A DNA stretch of 64,000 bases from Lineus longissimus (lineage: Eukaryota; Nemertea; Pilidiophora; Heteronemertea; Lineidae), in assembly GCF_910592395.1 (NCBI RefSeq), contig NC_088325.1, positions 5,673,501 through 5,737,500 on the forward strand. Direction: 5' to 3'. Of the stretch, positions 31,301 through 43,300 are shown piece by piece; within the stretch, counting starts at the first letter, position 1, and the number at the start of each line of letters is the position of its first letter. The notes under the pieces were generated by a model. The model searched no databases, was not told the DNA's origin, and worked only from the letters and a program-made list of their open reading frames with translations. The position numbers were made by a program, and so were the translations under genes.

Positions 31301-34300
31301 GTGGCTCTGAGCTTGGCAGTTTGAGACGGACTGCTGATCAATTCTCTATTGTCTGCCTTTTGTGAAATATGAGCACATCAATTTCTTCCATTATCTCCTG
31401 GTGTCACTTTGGCTCATCTTCTGTGCCACATGCGCCTGGTTTTGCTGTGACGGGTCACATTTTTCAGACCCACCAATATGGAACCCTGCACTTCCTGAAG
31501 TCCTGATATATCCTAACGATATTAGAGAGTGTATAAGGCTAGGACTTAATACAGTGGAACCTCCCTTAGCGGACACCACTAGGGACAACCTCTCTATTAG
31601 GGACACTAGTTTTGGTCCCAAATTGGTATTTTCCATTCAATTTGACCTCTCCAATCAGGACACCTCTCTATTAAGGACTGCATTTGTCAGTCCCGAGAGT
31701 GTCCTTAATAGAGAGGTTCTACTGTACTTTTTACTGCGATGTTACGGGCAAAAAGGTATCAGGACGAAGCTGTTTTGACGCTACAATGTGTTCCTTGGAC
31801 ATTTATATCATGTTAATAGGAGATAATAAGATTCATTGTATTTTTCAGACCCACCAATATGGAACCCTGCACTTCCTGAAGTCCTGACAACGACCGCCAC
31901 CTTGAACCAGCCGGCCAAATTCACACTCCACGTCATAGCTAACCCAGTCGCTACGGTTGCTACCTGGTTCCGCTACCACAGCTCTACAAACTTCACAGCC
32001 CTGGACTCCGATTTCACCCCTGCAAAGGTCAATGAGACGACGTACACTTTAGAGATAAAATCAGTAAAGCAAGACTATTTTGGGCAATATAAGGTGGATG
32101 TCACAAGCCCAACTGGTCCAAGCGCATTCATTTTCAAATTGACACCACCTGGTAAGTGTTAGGAGATGCCACCAGTGAATTCAGGTCCAAAGTTGATAAG
32201 TGGGTTGCTTTCCACCATCAGCTCAGTCATGAAGATCAATCTCTAGATTCTCTCAGGAACTCCAATGGTGCTTGTTATCAGAACACTGGACCTCCCGAGG
32301 TGATAAGTGCCTGTGATATATCATCTTATAATTATTGGCACAAGCCGTTTTCATAACCATGAAGTCTTAAATCTTTTCCTCATATCATGTAACCTTGAAT
32401 ATGTGCTATACAAAATAAATTTAAGGCTAGGTAGAGTAGACAACCTGAATGTAGGGTATGTACAGGTAAACCTCGCTGATATAGTAGACCAACAGTAATT
32501 AAAATTTCTTCTGACCAATGTGGGCTTCCTGCTGAGACAGATCCATGCAAGATACCTCATGAACATCAATAAATATTTTGCTTCAATGATGACTCTAGAC
32601 TTGACCCCTAGCTTGTTTTGGAAACCTGAAGACAAGGAGGGGTCGAGGATTTGATAGTGGCTAAAGAAATCTGCATGACATGGTAGTGTGAACTCGGATC
32701 TCGGCGTGCACTCGCGTGGATGGAAAGTTATTTCGCGCCAGGACATGCGCGTACTAAGAATAACGAATGACGCGTTTTTTTTACTATCTAAGAGCTGAAA
32801 CAAATTTGGAAAACCATTAAAGACGTTCTGGAAATAGTTTACTGATGAACCAGAAAACAAACATAGCCGATAATTACTTTAATACCGTTTTCTTCCAACT
32901 TAGTTATCAGAAATACACAATTTAAATGTCCATTCAGATGTTTCCTTGCATCGGCTATCGTTTAAGCATACTAAGAAGTTTTGTGCAAGGTCAAGGTCAT
33001 TGGGGGAAGGTCAAGGTCAAATGAAGATTCAATTTTTTGGGTGGAAAAACTGGACAAACGGCGTACAAGGAACCTACTTTATCAAGAAACTTGTATCTTC
33101 TACCTCGTTTCCTACGTACACGAACTAACGATCTTTGTGGGACGAGGATGTGCAACCTCGGCACCACGGGTTGTGCATGCGCATGTGCATGTGGTACTCC
33201 TGTCTGGACGGGGAACGGGTACATAGCTAACCTCATCCCAGCGAAATCAGTTGTCGGTGGGGTCGATAACAAGGTAGGTTGTTCTTATAAACCAGGTTTA
33301 AAAAATAGTTTATTAGACATAAACCTGTTTTTCAAAGATAAACTTGGTTGTTTGCTTGATGAACCAAGCTATATTGAATAAATAATGGACATTTCGGTGA
33401 AAAAAACTTACATTTTAGGTGATAAACTTAGGTTTTGTGTTGAAAAACCAGTATTTTTCATCATAAAATATAGGTTTATGGAAAAAAAACTTAATCTATG
33501 AGGCAGAAAATTTTTTTTTTTTACATATAAACTTATATTTTTCAAACAACCTGGTTTATTAGGAGAAAAAATAGGTTGTTTTAAAAAATATATTTCTTTC
33601 AGACAAACTTAGTTGATCAGCCATTAAACCAATTTTTATTGAAGAAATATAGGTTGTTTGAATAACTGTACACTCCGCTTGCCATAGGCGTAATGTATCA
33701 GTAATGTTTAAGGATCCATCCCTTGGATTGTGATTGTATGACAAAATACCACGGCAATTGTTTTACTGTCTTTTCATCGATGTAAGACCGGTTCATTATG
33801 CTTAATGCAGACGCCTATCGCGAGCACAGGGCACAATACCATTTCACTCATTGGTCGAAAGTTGAATGAAGTAGGTGTGTTACTAGTAGAAGGACAGATT
33901 GGCCTAACGAGACACATAGGATATGCAAAGCGCTCGCGTTTATTGTGGTTTGCGGTCTGAGTTTGCGGTTTCAGTGCGGTTTTTCGGTTTGGGTCTGTTT
34001 GATAGATCAACGTTAACCCTTTCTCACATAAAACGCGTTGGAGTGGGCATCACAGGCCTTTTGGGGGCTCTACCAGCATCGCTTCAAGACAGCGACGCTT
34101 CATGCATTAAGGTTTATTCAGATTGGCTTTCATCCAATCTTTATTCATCTTTTTTTGCCTTTATTCATTGTTTTTATTTTTTATTTCTCATTTCTTTTTT
34201 TAAAAATATTTTTTATTCATTATTTTGGATTTTTATTCTGGTCCGGTTGCCGATTGTCTCTGTTGACCCGATTGCTTACTGCCCTGCTATCTCAGGCTCA

Positions 34301-37300
34301 AACTCATCAGGCAGATTGAGGAATTGAGGAATTCTACCCCCTGTTCGTCGTCATCGTCGTCATCTGGAACTGGGTGTGGACCTGCGTCTATGTTCTGTGG
34401 GCGTAACGCTTTCTCAAATCCATGCTCGACGACCTCTGGGCTGATCGCTTCCAAGGCACGGCTGACGATGTTGACAACATCTCTGAGTCCAATTGGATCA
34501 CACTGGCCTGCTTCGTTGGTGTTTTCGGTCTTCCATAACTTCCATGCGTGTCTGGCGTGACATTTGAAGGATCTCATGACAGCCACATCCAGGGGTTGTG
34601 CCAAAGGTGTTCATCCGGCCGGTACAAAGTTGAGTCTGCCCCCTTCTGCAGTGAGACGATTCCTGAAGTTCTCCGTTCGATTTACTCTGAACTGATCCAC
34701 CAAAAGTATGAAATGTTCAGCATGGGCCTCATGGACGTATGGGATGAAGATTTCGTCAAGCCAATGGTGAATCGTCTCCTGTCTGACCCATCCCGTGGCG
34801 GACGATGCGACCACAACGTTTTCGGGCAACCCGGCCTCTTCCAGAGCTCGAAGCGCGCGAACAAATCCTCTTCTCGGAAAGGTGATGTTGGCTCGCATCT
34901 TATCGCCATTCGCCGCCACGCAAAGTGTAACAGAACATCCCAGCTTTGGATTCTTCCTGGAGATTCGTACATCAACAGCCTTGCCGCCTTTCTCATTGAG
35001 GGTGTACATTAGGCGGAGGTCAAAAAGGAGGAAAGTCTGGTCCATGTTGAAAAACAGGCGCATTGGTATACCAAAATTTTCGATGGTGTTGGTTATTTCA
35101 TCGCGAAAGTTTCGAACCAGGATAACGGCGTTTTCTGGAATAGTGGTAGTGTTCTTCGTGACTTTTCGCAGGCTGATGTCCTTCCTCTTCATAAAAAGTT
35201 CCACCCAGCCGTTGGATGCATGGAAATCATGCATTAGTGGTTTTGCCTCTATGGCGAGTTGTCGGCGCTCTTCTGGGAGGGCATCCCACCAGGTCTGGAA
35301 TAGTTGCACGGCCTTCTCCTGGACATCCTGGATCACAACAGGTAGACGTCTTGGCCGAACATCCCAGAACCAAATTTCTAGTTGGTCTTCGACCTCAGGC
35401 CAGTAACCAATCAACCTCTGCTTCACCTTTCGGTCTTTGCCCCGGTTCTGCTCCTCCTTCTATTCCAGGTCATGACGGTTCCACCTGCGAAACGTCTCAA
35501 AAGGTATGTTGTGGTGGTTGGCAAATTATGTCATCGTTCGCACAGTGCCATTTCCAATGGCAATCTCAAAGTCTCGCAGGTATCGCAGCTTCTCCGACAC
35601 GGAATAATTACGCTTTCTTTTAGGCAGTGGCTCATCCATATTTCTACAAGTTGTAGGCAAGGCAAGAAGAGGTTTCCGACAGTACCCAAACTTTATATAC
35701 ACCTGAAACCTCACTGATTACTCAATAGTGTTTGCCCTTTTAGGCCCACATAATGTCCAACTAAAATGCTAAGGTAATTCTCCCGGATTCCAAACTATGG
35801 ACCAGACATTGTTGTTCGAAGTTCCTTGCCTTTTTTACGCTTTTTAAGGTACTCAAATTTTGAGATCAAACACCCCGTAAAAACCGGTGGAGTATTTTGT
35901 GGGACACCCCGTATTATTCCGCCGCGGCACTCGTCCGTACAAATGACGCAACCCTATTAGGTCACCTGCGAAACATACAGCAGCCCCTCTAAAACCTAGG
36001 CCTGCCTTCTAAGTTGACAGTCTACTGCTATTGGTCGTTACCATGCGTGTATTGTGATCCTCTACTACGTACCATCATAAGGTGGGTTTGGCCTGAATAT
36101 TAGGAACCGGTGGTTTGTCGATGAAAAGACAGTATAATCGCATGGATGGCACCATGGCCCAAATCATTTATTATGGGAAAACAGTGGATTGACTTTGACC
36201 AAATTATTTTCTTTTGTCTTGCTTCAAGCCCCAAAAAGTAGGAGAAATAATGATAATTTTACAACGAAATTACACATCAAAATTGTTGCGACAACCTCAA
36301 AGTCGACAAGACGTTTATGAACTAAGTCTGCCGTTACGTACACTCCATCATTCAGTAACATGCCTCTAGGAACTGAATCGTCCATTTGCTATCTTCTTTC
36401 CACAAATTGCCTGTCGAACAGCGACGCCAATTGCCAGTTGTTGTGGCATTTCCGAGGTACTGGAGTACAGTGTTTTGGGTCAGATGTTTTGGGCTGTTCT
36501 TGTGGATACGAAAATAAACTCTGTAGTCAGAGCAATCCCCTTTGCATTTCGGCTGGCCAGTGAAGTTTTTCCATCCATTGACAATGGTGTGTTTGGCCTT
36601 TGCACAGCTTCCAACAAAAGAAACTGCACAGTTCCTTTGGTACATGCTGATCAACTGTATCCGTCAGCGAACCCGTAAAATACCACTTTTCTGATTTACT
36701 GTGTGAACGTGTGAAAACAACAACTCAGTCATTCAGTATTTGAAAGTGAAAGTGAAAGCACATGACGTGAAGCTATTGGCTTTTGGCATTGGCAGCAATC
36801 CGGTACCATCAGTGAAGTTACTACAAGTAAAACGCCAATTCAGTATTCCCAAAAAATTATCAATGCAGGTTCTGGCCTTGAGTATACACTACTCCTCTTT
36901 AACTTTATTTTGTTGCTTCAAACACTTTCATCAGAGCTGCATTGATACTTTGTATCACATGGGGGGGGGGGAGGGGGAAGATATGTGTTAAACAAGGGTG
37001 CGCTTGTTGGTTCAGCTTCGAAAAAGCCTCCGTCTAAGTTTTAATTCTAGAGGTTTTTGTAGATTTAAAGGGGGTCGTTGAGTTTAAAGTTTTATATGGC
37101 ATGTCTTGTTGAAATTGAATCTTATAGCTTACAGCTTATAAAATTAATACGTATAGCAATTACCCGTGGGAGGATGGGGCATGGACACATGGAGTGTTCG
37201 GAAAAGCTACTTGATATTCGGGGGGGGGGGGGGGGGAAAAATTACCAACAGACACAAACATTTGTATTTTATATTGATTATAATTTGGCCTTTATTTTCC

Positions 37301-40300
37301 CCTTCAAATTTGCTGATTACGTACTTTTGACTGAAACAACTTCTCTCTGAAAATTTAACCAAACGTTTAAACCCGTGTTCCATACAGAGTCCTTTTGTGA
37401 TGCCAAGGTTCGGAGAAGCATAACAATCGCACCCTATTTCAAGTAATTGTTTGAGGGAGAATTATCCGCTCAATCCTGATGAAGAGAAACAAGCCTGGCG
37501 GCGACTCTGATCACGTAGGGGTGTGGCTTTGGTTGTGGGTGTGGCAGGAGGGGTCTGTAGGCATGTTGATACCATTTAACAATGAATCTGTTGTTATGAT
37601 AGGGTAGGTGATGGTACAAATATGAAGAAAGAGTTTGAGTTATGAAATGTAAAAGTACACTTTATTATTTTGTCTTGGTACATGTGAACTGATGGCAATG
37701 AATAAGGATTTTCGGTACATGGCAGTTTTGTGGAGAAGATATACAGTATACTAGTAGTAAGTTTGGCAGGTAGTTGTTTACAATGTACATATTTTAACAT
37801 TGTGATAGTTACACATGAAATTCAGAGAAGAGTACTAGTATACTAGTTGTAGTATATTTACAGGAGGACTAGCGATTGTCAGTGGGTGCCTGGACGATTT
37901 GTGCAAATTAATCAACAGTTTATAGCACAGGAGTATGTAGAATCTCAGTCAAAAGTAGTTGCAATAGGGGTATCTCACATCTCCATGAGTTTCACAGTAT
38001 GTCGAAATTGATAATGTTCAATAGCATCCACAGGATTGGTCTCCTAACCGGGGAAACCGATAAAGGCTGAAAATAGAATGGGTCAGAAATGACGGATTTC
38101 CCCCTCAAAATGGCCTTTAATAGCATTCTTCAAAAACAGTACCGAAACTACACAATCATTCGTTACAATTATTTAGCTGAATTCGTTACCAAAAAATACA
38201 TATAATTCGCATGTAATTCTATCTGACACGCATTTTTCGTTCATCATACCGTTCTTGCGGTGACACCAATCACAGAGAATATTGACGTCAATGCCAAACA
38301 CATGTAGTTCATGACTCCAACTGAGAAGTTGAAAAACCAAATGTACACATCAATCTCATAACTGTAGATCACAACAGTTGCTTCATTTTAGGTCCACCCT
38401 CTGCACCCAGCATTCTCAAAGTAGTCAACTCATCTGCCGTAGCAGTGACCCTCAAATGGATCTCAGAATTCAATGGTGATTCGGAGCAGAGATTTTACAT
38501 CCAATACAAGAAGTCTGCAGAAAACTGGGATGTTGCAACGGAGGTTCCCAAAGGAGGAATAACTGATCCAGGTCTCAAGAAAGCCGTGTATCATAAGGTT
38601 ATGGGTCTTGAGTCGAATGTCTGGTATATGTTTCGGGTGCGCAGCAATAATTCTATCCCGGGAACTCACGCGAGTAACTTCAGCAACATAACATCTGGGA
38701 AAACACCAGGTTTGTGAATACTGTACTTTCATGAAAATAACACCACTTCGGGATATTCAAAGCCCGGCCTCTTCTCTCGAGTCTATTCGCAGGAGGTAAC
38801 CAATGAGTGACTTTGCTGGCCCTTGTGATGGCTCAGTCGAGCTGTCACGGTTACGCTCAACCACTTATTACCGCAGCCCTATTGAGTCGAGGTGTTGTGG
38901 GCCTCCTGGTGGATGAGTGCGCATGTGGAATGACGTAAATGGTAAGGCCACTCGCCGACCGTTTATACAGGTTGTCTCATAAAACTGAAGCACCTTTTAG
39001 ATTGATCCAAACCCCCCAAAACAAAAAAGGTCCTTATTGAAACTCTGAAGGAAAATCTACGAACGCTTGCATTAGTAAAGCAAAGTGAGATTCAGGCAAT
39101 GATAGTAGAGACGAAATTCCGAAGAAAAACGAGGAGCTCATCCTCTCTTTTTCTACAACCCTCTTTTTTTATTTAGACTCCCTAGGCCTACGTGGGAGAA
39201 AACAGAATCGAAGTTTCTAGGATTTGTGGTTTTCTTGTGTAATTCTAGGGCCTCCTAGGCCTATGAATGAAGCCCCACTGATGGTACCCACATTGCAGGC
39301 AACATGTGCGACAATGGACGCCGGCGCTACACAGTGACATAAAAACTTGCCTACCTGAGAGACCAGGAGGCACTGGCGAACAGTACGGTGCGCAGTATGA
39401 GAGAGTTTGCCGCCCACTATAACATTCCCTGGGAGACGTTTAGAAGGTGGAATCTCGAGGACCTCGAGCAGAAGCAAGAACAAGGGCATGGCCGGAAGAA
39501 GACGGTGATGGAGCCCCGTGATCCGTTATGGCCACAGGTTGAGGACCAGCTTTACCAATGGCTGCAGCATATGAGAGAGCGTCGCCTCGCAGTCTCCGTT
39601 CTCGACATTCAAGATAAAGCGTTGGTAGTGTGGCAAAGCTGGTGGAATGAGCAAGCCCAAGATGTCTGAGAAGGGATTCAGCATTGTCGCCCTCAGCTAT
39701 GGGATTTCAACGCATCCATAGGCTGGGTGGAGTGCTTGATGAAGAGACACCATGTGTCCCTACGAAAGGTGACCAAGAATACAACGACCGTCCCTGCTGA
39801 TGCTGCTGCAAGGATCCAGACCTTCCGAGATGCGTTACTGGGAGCATCGATCATCTTGATATACAGATGCGGTTCTTGTTTAACATGGACCAAACCTTTG
39901 TCCTGTTTGATATGAGAACCATGTACACGGCCAACACCACGGGGGAGAAGGCCATAGACGTCCGATCGTCAAGGTCCAATACCAAGCTGGGATACACCGT
40001 CACCCTCTGCATCGCAGCCTCTGGAGCAAAGTTGCCGGCGGACATCACCTTCCCCAGAAGAGGTTTCGTCCGGATGTTTGCAGCCCTCCAAGACAACCCA
40101 CCAGCAGATGTAAAGATTACCCAATCGGAACCTGGTTGGATGAGGGAGGAAACGGCGCACCACTGGTTGATGAAGTCCTATCACCCTACGTCACCGACAA
40201 CGAGACCGACCAGTTCCTGTTAATCGTCGATCATTATCAGGTCCACCGGACAGAGAACTTCCGGACGAGAGTCCGCGACATGAGAGGCAGCCTGGATTAC

Positions 40301-43300
40301 GTACCTGCTGGTTGCACATCCCTCGTACAACCGTTAGACGTTGTCTTCATGAAGTCCTTCAAATGTCACGTACGGCGACAATGGAAATCGTGGAAGAAGG
40401 ACCACACGGACGAACGAGGAGACTGCCCTCACATCGGCCTGAGAGACGTGACCAACATCATCAGAGATGCCTGGGATGGTGTTGATGAGGACGTTATCGT
40501 CAACTGATTTGAAGCATAGTTTCGACCAAGGCCAATCGAAGCTGGACCACATGCTATCTTGGAGGAGGAAGAGGAGACTGCCGTCGATGGACCAGAGTTC
40601 GTGAATGTAGTCGAGGAGGAATGATTGAATGATTGTGGGTACGATTCTGAAAGCTAGACAATCTAATAATGTGCATCTTTAGCTTTGAAAAAAAATTGAA
40701 TCGGGATATGCATCGTCTCTTTTTTATTCCTTCACTGATCACTTCAGACAAGACTGTACATTCAGAGGGATGTTCGGTTTTGTCTCCAGATATGTGACGG
40801 ACAACTTCTCATTCTTACCAATTTTGCACTGCAAAGTATCTTTGAAAGCCCGAAGCTGGTAAGGGATGATAAGACCCGAAGACATGCTCCATTACCTCCC
40901 TGAGCAGCGCCTCACTTTGAAAGGGCAGGTCAGTCCCTAAAACCAGCAGAAGCCAATATGTCAGTTGAACTTTTTTCATGGACACCCTGTACACTGTCAG
41001 CCATTCGCACCAGGACACCCTTTACGCTACCAATGACGATTAGTTGAAAATGTTCTGGGAGACTCAGTACAATGGCCGAAGGCCCGATCCCATTATCCCA
41101 TTCATAGGAGACCTACGAATCGGTTTCAACAACCCAAACAATAAGGATTGGACTCGAAACTGAAGTATACTCATCAAAGAAAGTTAAGGACCACTTTTAT
41201 TTTTAACATATTTTTTTCACAGCACATATTAAGGACCAGAAAATGCCTAAATATGAATGTCCTGTATGACCTCCAAGACACAGTAATCAATTTCACACGT
41301 GGTTTGTTCAAGTTGTTGCATAACTTCTTTCTAAACTTGTCACAACCTGAAAATGGGTGTTTTGGTGTGTCAACTTTTTCACAATTTTAGCCTAAATGTC
41401 TTGTCATCAATGTCAGCATGGTCAGTAGCGAGTATGGCCTCCCCTGCTGCAATAACAGCCTGACACCGCTGTCTCATTGAGTTTATCAGACGATTAACAT
41501 CCCTGACATCAATTGCATCCCATGCAGCCTCCAAGGCCACACCAAGCTGCTGCAACCCATTTGGCTGCACCTCAAGCGCTCCAATACTCCTTCCCATCAT
41601 GTCCCAGACATGTTCCATCGGATTCAAGTCCGGGGATTTCGCTGGCAAGTCCATACGCTCAATTCCATGATCCGCCAGGTACTGTGTCACCACCCTCGAT
41701 GTGTGGGGGCGGGCGTTGTCGTCCATGAAAATGAAATTTTCCCCAGTGTTTTCTGCAAACGGAACCACAAAAGGTTCCACGATTTCATCTCTGTACCTCA
41801 CACCTGTAATTGCTCCCCCTGGGACCACATAGAGGCGAGTGCGTTGGCCGTAGCTGATTCCGCCCCACACCATGATGCTGCCTCCACCATAGCGGTCATG
41901 TTCAGCGATGCAGGCATCTGCAAATCTCTCTCCCTGTTGTCTCCAGACTCTAACACGTCCATCATTGTGGTCCAGGCTGAATCTGCTCTCATCTGAGAAC
42001 AGAACACGGCGCCATTGCTGGTGGCTCCATCCCACATAATCACGAGCCCAATTGAGACGGATTCTTCTGTGAGCAGGGGTTAATGGGATGCATTGCAGTG
42101 GCCTCCTGGCATGGATGTCGGCTCTGTGAAGTCGGTTACGGATGGTTTGATTTGAAACTGTCACCCCAGTTGCAGCAGTGAATTGGTTATTGAGTCTGCG
42201 AGCACTACTGAAGCGGTTGCGACGACAAAGAGTCACTAAGTAGTGGTCATCCCTCGCAGTTGTTGCTGATGGGCGGCCAGTACGGGGTCTCTCTGAGTAT
42301 CGCCCTGTCTCCCGGTGTCGTTGGTAAGCACGACTGATGACACTGTGAGACACACCCATCATCTCAGCTACTCGTCGCTGACTGAAGCCAGCTTCAAGCA
42401 TCCCTATGACTCGTGCAACCTCTACTTTACTCAAGTGACATCTAGGCATCTCTCTTGTCAGAATGCTGCCTGAGCTTGGTGGGAAATGCAAGGAAAAGCA
42501 CTTGCATGGACTTTTGTACCACTTTATGTGGTCAGCTGACACACCAAAAACACCCATTTTCAGGTTGTGACAAGTTTAGAAAGAAGTTATGCAACAACTG
42601 GAACAAACAACATGTGAAATTGATTACTGTGTCTTGGAGGTCATACATATTTAGGCATTTTCTGGTCCTTAATATGTGCTGTAAAAAAATATGTTAAATA
42701 TAAAAAGTGGTCCTTAACTTTCTTTGATGAGTGTATATTGGATATGAGGCCTGGACAACCCTCTCTGGAATCCTAGCCAATGATCGGCCTTTTCAACAGC
42801 TCTGTTCGCCACCCTATGAGTCAGGGGCGGCGACACCGGCTGTTAATGAAGTGGTGTTATTTTTATGAAACTACAGTATGTTTTATAGACTTTTATAGAC
42901 TCTCGATCTCTTCAGCTACTTGGTTCACACCTGGATGAGCTGCATTATTTACCTCTTCGGCAATACCTCTAATGTACGCCATGTGTTTATCAATACTCTC
43001 AGCAGTGCCTTTAACATTTGAACCTGTCTTTAAATAGCTAGGACGAGAAGCTGAGATGCGCCCCCGGTGTCTAATGAGATAGAGAAATGGTTGGTCAGAT
43101 TTCGCAACTTCGCCAAGTGATCGGACGTGCTGTCAACAGCGGCAAACTCCACAAGTAGGCAATTCCATTTCTCCGTAAATAGAGTTTCACCACTGGGGGT
43201 GCTGATTCAAAAAAGGAGTGTTCTGTATACAAACGTTCTGCCCATGCCATACCCTCATCATATGCATGGCCTTTGTTCAAACCATTTCTTTTAAAATGTT

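Noticed and set aside
32351-32860. 169-codon minus-strand open frame in an IgSF intron
   Set aside because: No recognisable motif, no splice context, composition like the rest of the intron.
34795-35406. 203-codon plus-strand frame
   Set aside because: Antisense shadow of the pogo-like transposase.
36352-36654. Minus-strand frame with many Cys/Trp
   Set aside because: No consistent zinc-finger or transposase spacing. Not supported.
42450-42557. Upstream start for the Tc1 transposase (392 aa)
   Set aside because: The extra 36 codons lie in the inverted repeat. The Met of MPRCHLS is the family start.
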